From positions 1 through 64,000 of the forward strand of contig NZ_JXRR01000017.1 of NCBI RefSeq assembly GCF_000829515.1: a stretch of DNA of 64,000 nucleotides. Direction: 5' to 3'. Below are positions 33,853-42,023 of the stretch, piece after piece; position 1 is the stretch's first letter; each line of letters begins with the position of its first letter. Below the pieces are notes generated by a model. It was not told where the DNA came from, did no database searches, and saw only the letters and a list, made by a program, of their open reading frames with translations. The position numbers and the translations under genes were made by a program. The stretch comes from Jeotgalibacillus campisalis (lineage in GTDB: Bacteria; Bacillota; Bacilli; Bacillales; Jeotgalibacillaceae).

Positions 33853-35277
33853 TTAAGAGTGGATTGCTTTTCCATCAACTGCAAGAGCTGCTTCACCTAT
33901 GGCCTCGCTAAGGGTCGGATGAGGGTGAATGGTTTGTCCTACTTCCCAAGGTGTTGCATCCAGTACACGAGCAAGTCCTGCTTCTGAAATCATATCTGTA
34001 ACATGCGGACCGATCATATGTACACCAAGCAAATCATTCGATTTACGATCTGCAATCATTTTAACAAACCCGTCTGATTCACCAAACACAAGTGCTTTAC
34101 CGATCGCTTTGAAAGGGAACTTCCCGATTTTTACGTCAAATCCCTGATCTTTTGCTTCCTGCTCTGTCATTCCCACACTTGCAGCCTCAGGACTTGAATA
34201 GATACATTTTGACACCAGTGTATAGTCGATTGGCGCTACCTCCATATTGGCTATATGCTCCACTGCGTGAATTCCTTCATGAGAAGCAACATGGGCAAGC
34301 TGGAGTCCGCCAATGACATCACCGATTGCGTAAATGTGAGACTCCTTTGTTTGAAGGGCCTTATTTACAGCTATAAAACCTTTTTCAAGTTGAATATCTG
34401 TATTTTCAAGTCCAATTCCTTCAACATTTGCCTGACGCCCAACCGATACAAGAATTTTTTCTGCCGTATAGGTTTCCACTTGACCGTTTACATCAGCTTG
34501 AATAGATACTTCCCCTGATTTGGATTGGGCGCTTTCTGCATCCACTTTAGCACCTGTTATAATCTTAATGCCTTTTTTCTTTAATAGCTTTTGCATTTCA
34601 GATGAGATATCTTGATCTTCTGTAGGAATAATCCGATCAGCATATTCCAAAACCGTTACTTCTACTCCAAAATCGTTCATCATAGACGCCCACTCGATGC
34701 CGATCACTCCGCCGCCGACGATAATTAAAGATGAAGGCAGCTGTTCAAGTTCAAGTGCCTGGTCAGAGCTGAGTATTTGACTGCCATCAAGTTCAAGGCC
34801 CGGCAATGATCTCGGTCTTGAACCTGTCGCTACAATAACATTTTTCGGGATCAGCATTTCGTTTTCCGTACCGTCAGTCATTTCAACTGAAATTGTTCCA
34901 GGCATAGGAGAAAAAATGGAAGGTCCCAAAATACGTCCAAACCCGTCATATACATCTATTTTCCCTTGTTTCATAAGGTGCTGCACACCTTTATGAAGGT
35001 GATCGACAATCCCCTGTTTACGGTCTTGAACTTTTGTAAAGTCAAGTGAAACCTCACCTGTTAAAACACCAAATTGCTCTGCATGCTTTGCAGTTGAATA
35101 TACTTCTGCGCTTCTTAGCAGGGCTTTACTTGGAATACACCCTCTGTGCAGACAAGTACCGCCTATTTTTCCTTTTTCAACAATCGCCGTGGTCAAACCC
35201 AGCTGCGAAGCCCGGATTGCTGCAACATATCCACCGGTTCCTCCGCCTAAAATAACAAGATCATACTCTCTGGACAT
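33853..35277 (-). CDS. lpdV: Dihydrolipoamide dehydrogenase (E3) of the Bkd complex
   Basis: This 474-residue flavoenzyme reoxidises the lipoyl groups of BkdB with NAD. It has the FAD motif LVILGGGTGGYVAAIRA, the redox disulfide GGTCLHRGCIPSKALL (cysteines near 42 and 47), the NAD motif IIVGGGVIGIEWASMM near 185, YAIGDVIGGLQLAHVASHEG near 315, and the C-terminal His-Glu dyad HPHPTLSEAIGEA near 450. AGGAGG precedes the ATG. As in B. subtilis, it sits between buk and bkdAA in the operon. Confidence 0.95.
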   Translation of the reverse strand: MSREYDLVILGGGTGGYVAAIRASQLGLTTAIVEKGKIGGTCLHRGCIPSKALLRSAEVYSTAKHAEQFGVLTGEVSLDFTKVQDRKQGIVDHLHKGVQHLMKQGKIDVYDGFGRILGPSIFSPMPGTISVEMTDGTENEMLIPKNVIVATGSRPRSLPGLELDGSQILSSDQALELEQLPSSLIIVGGGVIGIEWASMMNDFGVEVTVLEYADRIIPTEDQDISSEMQKLLKKKGIKIITGAKVDAESAQSKSGEVSIQADVNGQVETYTAEKILVSVGRQANVEGIGLENTDIQLEKGFIAVNKALQTKESHIYAIGDVIGGLQLAHVASHEGIHAVEHIANMEVAPIDYTLVSKCIYSSPEAASVGMTEQEAKDQGFDVKIGKFPFKAIGKALVFGESDGFVKMIADRKSNDLLGVHMIGPHVTDMISEAGLARVLDATPWEVGQTIHPHPTLSEAIGEAALAVDGKAIHS

Positions 35278-35292
35278 TCAAGAACCTCCTAG

Positions 35293-36396
35293 TTAATTAC
35301 GTACCTTCCGCAAAGCATTTGGATATTCTTTTGCTTCTTCTTCTTCCCTGAGCACTCTAAGCGCACCTTCGGCTAAAGCTTGCAGTTCATTTTCACCGGG
35401 CTGAACAATAACATCAGCAATCCAGTCGATCCTTTTCCGAATCTCATCGACAAAGTCTTTGCCATAAGCCAAACCGCCTGTAAGGATAATCGCATCGACT
35501 TTCCCTGCCACAACCGCACTTGCTCCGCCAATTTCTTTTGCAACTTGATACGCCATCGCATGATAAACTTTTTTCGCTTCCTCATTGCCTTTTCCGATCA
35601 TTTTCTCAACCTGAACGGCATCGTTTGTTCCAAGGTAGCCTACTAATCCGCCTTGACCTATGAGTTTTTTCATAATTTCTTCACGATAATAATCTCCTGA
35701 AAAGCACAGCTCAACCAAATCACCGGCTGGAACTGTTCCTGCTCTTTCAGGACTAAAAGGCCCATCCCCGTGCAGTCCGTTATTTACATCAATCACTCGG
35801 CCATCTTTATGAACGCCGACTGTGATTCCGCCTCCCATATGTGTGACAAGAAATGTTGATTTCTCATATTTCCTGCCAAGCTCTTTTGCTACACGACGTG
35901 CAACCGCTTTTTGATTCAATGCGTGAAAAATACTCTTCCGTTCAATCAGGGAAAATCCTGAAACGCGGGCGACATCATCCAGTTCATCTACTACTACAGG
36001 GTCTACAATAAAGGATGGAATGTTAAGGCCTGAAGCTATTTCATAGGCAATGATTCCACCTAAATTTGAAGCATGCTGCCCGGAATAGCCGGAACGCAGA
36101 TCCTTTAACATTTCATTATTCACTGCATACGTGCCACCCTCAATCGGGCGAAGCAGTCCCCCTCTTCCACAAACTGCATTTAATTTTGAGATGTTGATCC
36201 CTTCTTCATCAAGCGCTTCAAGAATCGTCATTTTCCGGAAGTCATACTGGTCAATAATCTTGGAAAACGATTCAATTTCAGCTGTTTCATGACGAATTGT
36301 TTTTTCAAGCACAGCGGTTTCTCCGTCAAATACCCCTATTTTTGTAGAAGTAGAGCCAGGGTTAATGACTAAAATACGGTATTGAATTTCCTGCAC
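35293..36396 (-). CDS. buk: Butyrate kinase
   Basis: This 367-residue enzyme of the acetate/butyrate kinase (ASKHA) fold makes acyl phosphate and ADP reversibly from ATP and butyrate or branched short-chain acids. It shows the phosphate motif [16 protein letters not shown] at the start, [15 protein letters not shown] near 95, [21 protein letters not shown] near 188 and [12 protein letters not shown] near 310. With Ptb it converts branched acyl-CoA to acid plus ATP. Translation begins at GTG 36396 after GGAGGGA. A strong hairpin separates it from bcd. Confidence 0.93.
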   Translation of the reverse strand: MQEIQYRILVINPGSTSTKIGVFDGETAVLEKTIRHETAEIESFSKIIDQYDFRKMTILEALDEEGINISKLNAVCGRGGLLRPIEGGTYAVNNEMLKDLRSGYSGQHASNLGGIIAYEIASGLNIPSFIVDPVVVDELDDVARVSGFSLIERKSIFHALNQKAVARRVAKELGRKYEKSTFLVTHMGGGITVGVHKDGRVIDVNNGLHGDGPFSPERAGTVPAGDLVELCFSGDYYREEIMKKLIGQGGLVGYLGTNDAVQVEKMIGKGNEEAKKVYHAMAYQVAKEIGGASAVVAGKVDAIILTGGLAYGKDFVDEIRKRIDWIADVIVQPGENELQALAEGALRVLREEEEAKEYPNALRKVRN

Positions 36397-36417
36397 GATA
36401 TTCCCTCCAATATGACA

Positions 36418-36450
36418 GACTTATGCGCTTTTTCATCCTGCGCATAAGTC
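36418..36450 (-). other. Strong intergenic hairpin between bcd and buk
   Basis: GACTTATGCGC and GCGCATAAGTC form an 11-bp perfect stem with an 11-nt loop in the 65-bp gap. No T run follows, so it may be an mRNA stability or processing element that tunes expression of the distal genes. Confidence 0.5.
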
Positions 36451-36461
36451 CAAAACTCTTT

Positions 36462-37556
36462 TTATCTACGGCTTAAAATGTGGTGCCCCTGCTGAAGAAA
36501 CTGGCTTCTTGATTTACTCATTCTTTCAATGCGCTCTTCAGCCATTCTGTCAGCTGCAACGTAGCTTGGTACTTGATCGCGTTTTGCAATGTCAAATACT
36601 TTTGCTACATTGTCGTAGATTTTTTCTACATTTTTCATTGCGCGTTCACGGTTGTATCCATATAATTCATCCGCCACGTTTATTACTCCACCGGCATTAA
36701 TTACGTAATCGGGTGCGTATACAATACCGCGTTCATGCAGGATATCTCCATGACGAGTTTCTTTCAGCTGATTGTTTGCTGCGCCGGCAACTACTTTCGC
36801 TTTAAGTACTTCAAGCGTTTCATCATTAATCACAGCACCTAGAGCACAAGGAGTGAAGATATCACATTCAACCCCATAAATTTCGTTCGGTTCAACTGCT
36901 GTTGCTCCAAATTCTTCTACAGCACGCATAACAGCTGCTTTATTAATATCTGTAACAATTAATTTTGCTCCTTCTTCATGAAGGTGGCGGCATAAAGTAA
37001 ATGCTACATTCCCCACGCCTTGTACAGCAATTGTTTTTCCTTCAAGCGAGTCATCTCCGAATGCTTCCATTGCAGAGGCCTTGATCCCGCGGTAAACACC
37101 ATATGCAGTAACAGGGGAAGGATTTCCTGATGAACCGAATGCAGGTGAAATACCCGTAACATAGTCCGTTTCCTCATGAATAAGGTCCATGTCCATTACA
37201 GTCGTCCCTACGTCTTCTGCTGTAATATAGCGGCCTGCAAGTCCCTGAATATACCTTCCGAAAGCACGGAACATTTCTTCATTTTTATCTTTTAACGGAT
37301 CTCCAATAATGACCGTTTTTCCACCGCCAAGATTTAGCCCGGCAGCAGCATTTTTATAAGTCATCCCTTTAGCAAGGCGAAGCGCATCTTCAATTGCTGC
37401 TGATTCATTATCATACGTCCACATTCTTGTTCCGCCTAATGCAGGTCCAAGTGTTGTATCGTGAATAGCAATAATTGCTTTTAATCCGGAAGTTTTGTCC
37501 TGACAAAAAACAAGCTGCTCATAATCGTATTTCTCCATATAAGTAAATAATTCCAT
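36462..37556 (-). CDS. bcd: Leucine dehydrogenase
   Basis: This 364-residue NAD enzyme deaminates leucine, valine and isoleucine to their keto acids. Typical elements are [13 protein letters not shown] near residue 34, the catalytic lysines in [21 protein letters not shown] near 60-80, [13 protein letters not shown] near 111, the NAD-binding [19 protein letters not shown] near 179, [11 protein letters not shown] near 237 and [14 protein letters not shown] near 282. The length matches B. subtilis Bcd. AGGAGG precedes the ATG. It supplies keto acids to the downstream Bkd complex. Confidence 0.95.
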   Translation of the reverse strand: MELFTYMEKYDYEQLVFCQDKTSGLKAIIAIHDTTLGPALGGTRMWTYDNESAAIEDALRLAKGMTYKNAAAGLNLGGGKTVIIGDPLKDKNEEMFRAFGRYIQGLAGRYITAEDVGTTVMDMDLIHEETDYVTGISPAFGSSGNPSPVTAYGVYRGIKASAMEAFGDDSLEGKTIAVQGVGNVAFTLCRHLHEEGAKLIVTDINKAAVMRAVEEFGATAVEPNEIYGVECDIFTPCALGAVINDETLEVLKAKVVAGAANNQLKETRHGDILHERGIVYAPDYVINAGGVINVADELYGYNRERAMKNVEKIYDNVAKVFDIAKRDQVPSYVAADRMAEERIERMSKSRSQFLQQGHHILSRR

Positions 37557-37584
37557 TTGTAATTCCTCCTAAGGGATGTTTGGT

Positions 37585-38490
37585 TTAATTAGCTGAACAA
37601 ATTGCCATTGCCAGTGAATTAAGTTTGCTTTGAGCAGAATCTGAACGGGAGGTTAGGACAATCGGCGCTTTAGCACCTGCTATCACGGCTCCTACCTGGC
37701 TATTGCCAAAATACATTAAAGATTTGTATAGAACATTTCCTGCTTCTATGGAAGAAACAAGCAGGATATCTGCCTGCCCCGCTACTTCACCGCCGACATT
37801 TTTCTGCCTTGCTGCTTCTATTGAAATCGCATTATCAAGTGCCAGCGGACCATCGACGATGCAGCCAGTAATCTGGCCTCTTCTGTTCATTTGGGTTAAT
37901 GCTGCAGCATCTAGTGTTGCCTGCATTCCCGGATTGACCACTTCAACTGCTGCTAACGGTGCTACTTTCGGCATCGAAACACCGAGCTTGTGCGCAACAT
38001 TTACAGCATTTGCAACAATTTGAACTTTCTGCTGAAGATCCGGTGCTACATTCATAGCAGCATCCGTCACAAAGATACTTCTCTCAATTGCCGGCACTTC
38101 AAAAAGAGCGACATGCGAAAGCACATTGCCTGTCCGCATTCCTTTTTCCTTATGCAGCACCGCCTTAAGAAGGGGTGCGGTTTTAATATGACCTTTCATC
38201 AAAACAGCCGCTTCTTTGTCTCTTACAGCCTGAACCCCTTTTTCCGCAGCGGCCGCAGCATCCACTGCATGGCGCGTTACAACTCTTCCGTTTTGAAGAA
38301 GGGACGGAAATTCCTGCGCAATAAGATCATCTATTTTCTTTTCATCACCAATTAAAATGAAGTTTGCCAGTTCCCGTTCCGTTGCCATTTCAACAGCGCG
38401 AAGTACTTCTCTGTCCTCTGCTTTAACAACGGCAACGGTTACTTCTTCTTTAAGTCCGGCCTGTTCAATTAATTTGTGAAATGTATTCAT
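37585..38490 (-). CDS. ptb: Phosphate butyryltransferase
   Basis: This 301-residue phosphotransacylase exchanges CoA of (branched) butyryl-CoA for phosphate, giving acyl phosphate for Buk. Family signatures include MKGHIKTAPLLKAVLHKEKG near 98, SHVALFEVP near 124, VDGPLALDNAIS near 213 and MYFGNSQVGAVIAGAKAPIVLTSRSDS near 258. The gene starts one base after the bkdR stop and uses GGGGGAG inside bkdR as its ribosome site, so it is cotranscribed and probably translationally coupled with the regulator. There is no room for a separate promoter between them. Confidence 0.94.
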   Translation of the reverse strand: MNTFHKLIEQAGLKEEVTVAVVKAEDREVLRAVEMATERELANFILIGDEKKIDDLIAQEFPSLLQNGRVVTRHAVDAAAAAEKGVQAVRDKEAAVLMKGHIKTAPLLKAVLHKEKGMRTGNVLSHVALFEVPAIERSIFVTDAAMNVAPDLQQKVQIVANAVNVAHKLGVSMPKVAPLAAVEVVNPGMQATLDAAALTQMNRRGQITGCIVDGPLALDNAISIEAARQKNVGGEVAGQADILLVSSIEAGNVLYKSLMYFGNSQVGAVIAGAKAPIVLTSRSDSAQSKLNSLAMAICSAN

Positions 38491-38491
38491 T

Positions 38492-40546
38492 CTAGCTCCC
38501 CCTTTCTACTTCAACCTCATATTTTTCAATCTTGTAATATAAGTTGCGAATGGAAATATCCAGTTCTTTTGAAGCAGCTGTTTTATTCCCTTTATATTTC
38601 ACTAGTGTCTGCTTGATAATTTCTTTTTCAAGCTGCTCAAGCTGCTTCGCAAGCGTTCCTTTTTGCTCGTTTACTTTTGGCTTTTGAGCATGGCTTGTGT
38701 GAAGAGGGATCAGATGTTTGGATTCAATCAGTGTATCCTGGTGGTGCATAAAGATCATCGCTCTGCTCAAGACATTTTCAAGCTCTCTGACATTGCCCGG
38801 CCATGTATAATCCATAAGCTCTTTGATGGCAGCTGCAGATACACCTTTGACATGTCTGCCAAATGCCTGATTTAAATTTTGCACAAGCCGGTCACAAAGA
38901 AGAGGAATATCCATCCTGTGGTTTCGTAAAGATGGCAGCTGTATCGGCAGCTTAGTTAAATGATAGTAGAGCTCTTCAAGAAATTTACCCTCTGCGATTG
39001 CCCGTTCTAAATTGTGGTTAGTTGCTGCTATAATTCTCGCTTTCAATAACACAGTTTCCTCACTATTCAGACGAGTGATCGTTTTTGTTTGAAGAGCTCT
39101 TAAAAGGGCCTTCTGTGTGCCGGTGCTCAACTCCCCAATTTCATCTAAAAACACACTGCCTTCTCCCGCTTGTTCAAGTAGCCCTTTTTTAATAGCAAGC
39201 TCACCGGTTGAAGCATCTCTTTCTTCACTTCCAAACAAGGCTTCTTGCAAAAAGGCAGCAGGCATGGAAGCACAATTGACTTTAAGGAAAGAATAATACC
39301 TTCTGCTGCTTGCATTATGGATAGCATGAGCAAACAGCTCTTTGCCGGTGCCTGCTTCTCCTCTGACTAAAACAGTCGTAGAGGTTTTTGAAGCCACCCT
39401 TGCCTGTTCGACTACCAATTGTATATCATCTGATTTTCCTATTATGTCTTCAAAGGTATATTTAGCTTCCAGTGTCCGAATGATACGTCTTGCCCTGTCA
39501 AGTTCAGAGGTCAGTGACTGTATTTCAGACATATCGTGAATAACGCCTACACTTCCTTTAAGCTGTCCATTCACAATTATTGGCGCAACATTTACCATAA
39601 CTTCTTTTTTGTTCGGACCAACCAGCATGTTTGCTCCGCGTACCGGCCTTCTCGTTTTTAAAACCTGCATATGCATACTTTCGCCTTCAGAAATATCTGT
39701 TGTCGCAGGCTGATTGATTACTTCAGACTCACTAAGCCCCGTGAGACGGGTATAAGCAGGATTGATCAATAGCCCTCTTCCGTGCTCATCCACAACAGAA
39801 ATAGCTTCGTCACTGGATTGAATAATGGCTTCGAGCATCGTTTGAATTTCTCTTAAATTCGTCATTTCTTCTGCAAGATTGACTACTTCTGTAATATCTT
39901 TAAAAACAGCAAAAGCACCGATAACTTCCTTTTGATCATTGATCATAGGAATTCTTGTCGTTACCACCTTCAGCCCATTATCAAGCACCAGTTCCTGATT
40001 ACTCTCAGTCCGGCCGGTTTCAATAATCCTTGGAAGGCCGCTCATGGGTATAACCTGATAGATCGGCTGGCCCATCGCTTTTTCTTTTAGGATCCCCACC
40101 ATATTTGAAGCCTGTTCATTAAAGAGAATAATCCGATGGTTACAGTCAATTCCAATCATACCGTCATGAGTTGAATTAACGATTAAGTCCCGAATAAACG
40201 ATTCATTGCCCATTCGTTCAATGAGCGATTCTTTTTCTGTAAGGAGCTGGTAAATGAGTGAAGCTACACTCCCTGGAACTAAGACCGTGTGGGTGGACCT
40301 CGCATTTCTAAGATCGATGAATGTCTGTGCATCGCCCGTAACATCTATAATGATATCTGTTTCTTCAGACAAGTGCTTTTTCCACTCTTTGCCTGTTTCT
40401 ATGTGTAAAGACTGTGCTAACGCAAGTCCAGGCGCCTGCGGATTGGGATCTACCACTGCATACACCTGAAAAGCATCTGACTCTGCCATCACCCGTAATA
40501 AAGCCGTCCCGCCTCGCCCAGCTCCTACAATCAGCACTTTTTGCAA
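38492..40546 (-). CDS. bkdR: BkdR-type regulator with degenerate sigma-54 activator motifs
   Basis: This 684-residue protein has an N-terminal Rossmann-like domain (LIVGAGRGGTALLR), two PAS domains (about 120-230 and 240-340), an AAA+ domain (about 365-600) and a C-terminal Fis-type helix-turn-helix (GNKTAASKELDISIRNLYYK). Walker A (GEAGTGKE) and Walker B (GSVFLDEIGEL) are intact. The GAFTGA loop that contacts sigma-54 reads DASTGE, and the arginines of the usual FREDLYYRL segment are replaced (FLEELYYHL). It is thus probably not a working sigma-54 activator, and the operon has a sigma-A promoter. It may act through sensing and DNA binding, as TyrR does. The TTG start at 40546 follows GAGGGG. 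It should control Leu/Ile/Val breakdown. Confidence 0.9.
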   Translation of the reverse strand: MQKVLIVGAGRGGTALLRVMAESDAFQVYAVVDPNPQAPGLALAQSLHIETGKEWKKHLSEETDIIIDVTGDAQTFIDLRNARSTHTVLVPGSVASLIYQLLTEKESLIERMGNESFIRDLIVNSTHDGMIGIDCNHRIILFNEQASNMVGILKEKAMGQPIYQVIPMSGLPRIIETGRTESNQELVLDNGLKVVTTRIPMINDQKEVIGAFAVFKDITEVVNLAEEMTNLREIQTMLEAIIQSSDEAISVVDEHGRGLLINPAYTRLTGLSESEVINQPATTDISEGESMHMQVLKTRRPVRGANMLVGPNKKEVMVNVAPIIVNGQLKGSVGVIHDMSEIQSLTSELDRARRIIRTLEAKYTFEDIIGKSDDIQLVVEQARVASKTSTTVLVRGEAGTGKELFAHAIHNASSRRYYSFLKVNCASMPAAFLQEALFGSEERDASTGELAIKKGLLEQAGEGSVFLDEIGELSTGTQKALLRALQTKTITRLNSEETVLLKARIIAATNHNLERAIAEGKFLEELYYHLTKLPIQLPSLRNHRMDIPLLCDRLVQNLNQAFGRHVKGVSAAAIKELMDYTWPGNVRELENVLSRAMIFMHHQDTLIESKHLIPLHTSHAQKPKVNEQKGTLAKQLEQLEKEIIKQTLVKYKGNKTAASKELDISIRNLYYKIEKYEVEVERGS

Positions 40547-40573
40547 TTTTTTTCATCCCCTCTAATATGTAAC

Positions 40574-40593
40574 GCAACTTCTTGCAACTTCTT
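40574..40593 (-). repeat. Tandem 10-bp direct repeat at the bkdR start site
   Basis: Two exact copies of AAGAAGTTGC (reverse strand) lie end to end, one helical turn apart, over the predicted transcript start just downstream of the bkdR -10 box. This is a possible operator. Confidence 0.5.
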
Positions 40594-40594
40594 A

Positions 40595-40623
40595 ATTGTA
40601 CATGAAAGCCTTTTCCTTGACAA
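40595..40623 (-). promoter_or_regulatory. Sigma-A promoter of the bkdR-bkdB operon
   Basis: On the reverse strand TTGTCA (40623-40618) and TACAAT (40600-40595) are 17 bp apart, about 49 bp upstream of the TTG start. No GG-N10-GC sigma-54 pattern was found in the 120 bp upstream or in the last 100 bp of bkdR. Confidence 0.65.
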
Positions 40624-40645
40624 TCATTTTTCAAACAAGCATAGT
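40617..40645 (+). promoter_or_regulatory. Probable promoter of yqzF
   Basis: TTGACA (40617-40622) and CATAGT (40640-40645) are 17 bp apart. Its -35 box occupies the same bases as the -35 box of the opposite bkdR promoter, so the two promoters cannot easily be occupied together. Confidence 0.45.
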
Positions 40646-40676
40646 TTTATGTAGAAACTTGCAAGGAGAATGAGAG

Positions 40677-40913
40677 ATGTCACGAATAATCGCACTAATA
40701 ATATTGCTGATCCCGGGAATTTTTGCTGCATATGGAATCAAATTGATGAGAGATATGTTTTTTGGCATACAAGTATCCTGGCTCCCTGCTTTATGGCTTC
40801 AATTTGTACTCGGCTTCTTATTCTTCGCTGCCGGCCTAAGTTTTATCGGCGGTTTTTTATTGCACCGCGACCGAAGAAACAATAAAGTACAGGAACGCTT
40901 TAAAACAAAATAA
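40677..40913 (+). CDS. yqzF: Small membrane protein YqzF (DUF2627)
   Basis: This 78-residue protein has two hydrophobic helices (IIALIILLIPGIFAAYGIKLM and LWLQFVLGFLFFAAGLSFIGGFLL) and a basic C-terminal tail. Length, helix spacing and the central FGIQVSWLPALWLQF match the DUF2627 family (B. subtilis YqzF). No function is known. AAGGAGAAT precedes the ATG. It is divergent from bkdR, as in B. subtilis, and shares a -35 region with it. Confidence 0.85.
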   Translation: MSRIIALIILLIPGIFAAYGIKLMRDMFFGIQVSWLPALWLQFVLGFLFFAAGLSFIGGFLLHRDRRNNKVQERFKTK

Positions 40914-40948
40914 AAACACCTTTCTTTTTTCAGAAAGGTGTTTTTTTA
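40913..40948. terminator. Bidirectional terminator between yqzF and yqiK
   Basis: AAAAACACCTTTC / GAAAGGTGTTTTTTT is a symmetric stem with T runs on both strands, between convergent genes. Confidence 0.9.
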
Positions 40949-40952
40949 TTCT

Positions 40953-41684
40953 CTATGTCTCCAGAGAGTCTCTAATTTTCATTGCACGGTCAGGAAAATC
41001 GGTAATAATTCCTTGAAGACCCGCCTGCATCCATTTTATCAGCTTCCCCTGGTCATTAAGGGTATATAAGCGAACAGGAATATTCATTCTCTGGCAGGCA
41101 TTCATTAATGCAGGAGTCATGACACGGTAATTAGCATGAATTGCATTGGCAGAAGTTGATGCTGCTAATAGGGATGGATTCACACCTTTTTTTGAATAAA
41201 TGGGTGCAATCGTTGCGTTTTCATCCAGTTCTCTTAACCTGATAATGGACTGATGGTTAAAAGAGGAATATATTATTCTATGATCAAGATTATAACCTGC
41301 AACTTTTTGCAAAACATCTTCTTCCATCCCCTCATATGCGACTTTATCATTTTTTAATTCGATATTACAAAGCAATGAATTACCTTGAAGCCATTCTAAT
41401 ACTTCCTCAAGTGTCGGTACTTTGTTATGAGTGAACCATTTTTTTTTATTATAAGAAGCATCAAGTGCTCTTATCTGCTTTAAGGTTAATGAACCTACCA
41501 TCCCTGTCCCGTTGGTGGTACGATTCACGGTTTCATCATGAATGACAACAAGATGGCCGTCTTTCGTACGCTGGACATCAAGCTCAATGCCATCGCATCC
41601 TGTTTTTTCAGCTTCTTTAAATGCTTTCATCGTATTTTCCGGATAAAGACCGGAAGCTCCTCGATGAGCAAATATCTGACTCAT
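40953..41684 (-). CDS. yqiK: Glycerophosphodiester phosphodiesterase YqiK
   Basis: This 243-residue TIM-barrel enzyme is of the GDPD family. The catalytic HRG box is FAHRGASGLYPENT near residue 5, the metal acids are in GIELDVQRTKDGHLVVIHDETVNRTTNG near 33-60 (Glu, Asp, His), and a Glu ligand is in NIELKND near 112. It should hydrolyse glycerophosphodiesters to glycerol-3-phosphate and an alcohol in the cytosol (there is no signal peptide). The ATG at 41684 follows GGAGTG. The position beside yqzF and spo0A matches B. subtilis. Confidence 0.9.
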   Translation of the reverse strand: MSQIFAHRGASGLYPENTMKAFKEAEKTGCDGIELDVQRTKDGHLVVIHDETVNRTTNGTGMVGSLTLKQIRALDASYNKKKWFTHNKVPTLEEVLEWLQGNSLLCNIELKNDKVAYEGMEEDVLQKVAGYNLDHRIIYSSFNHQSIIRLRELDENATIAPIYSKKGVNPSLLAASTSANAIHANYRVMTPALMNACQRMNIPVRLYTLNDQGKLIKWMQAGLQGIITDFPDRAMKIRDSLET

Positions 41685-41788
41685 TTTATCACACTCCATT
41701 TAGATCCTTATCTATGTCAATACCCTTAAAAGACGAAAAAATGCTTTTAGGATATTGAATAAAAACTGATTACCTGAAAGTGGCTTTT

Positions 41789-41876
41789 TCATTCGTCTAT
41801 TGAAACATACTCCCGCTGTTCCTTCATCGCTTCTTCATATGTTTTACTTACTTACGTTAGAGCTTATTATTTTCAT
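41789..41876 (-). pseudogene. Micro-ORF frameshifted by a (GTAA)3 repeat
   Basis: A GGGGAGG site lies 5 nt before an ATG at 41876. As written the frame gives only MKIISSNVSK before a stop. Removing one of three GTAA units (reverse strand; TTAC at 41844-41855) gives a smooth 27-residue peptide, MKIISSNVSKTYEEAMKEQR then EYVSIDE. An in-frame ATG at 41906 could add ten residues. The tract may be a switch, a decay event or an error. I do not recognise the peptide. The rest of 41685-42023 holds only the spo0A terminator. Confidence 0.4.
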
Positions 41877-41942
41877 GTCTGCCTCCCCAATTAATTCTGT
41901 TACCATTTGTATTATATTTTGGACCTCCTTCATTTACCCCCC

Positions 41943-41991
41943 AAAAAATACGCTTGTTTAACGAACGGGCTATTCGTTAAAGAAGCGTATT
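41943..41991 (-). terminator. Terminator of spo0A
   Basis: AATACGCTTCTTTAACGAA and its complement (one mismatch) form a 19-bp stem with a 7-nt loop, followed by TTTTTT on the reverse strand, about 35 nt beyond the spo0A stop. Confidence 0.9.
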
Positions 41992-42023
41992 GTTTTGTGC
42001 AGGTTATTAAGTTGTCTTCCGAG

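Noticed and set aside
38492-38600. Sigma-54 promoter for ptb inside the 3' end of bkdR
   Set aside because: A TGGATATTTCCATTCGCA stretch looks similar, but GG and GC are 12 bp apart instead of 10.
40365-40634. Alternative 89-codon frame over the bkdR start
   Set aside because: It is out of frame with the conserved Rossmann start of BkdR; the ATG lies in the spacer between the ribosome site and the TTG.
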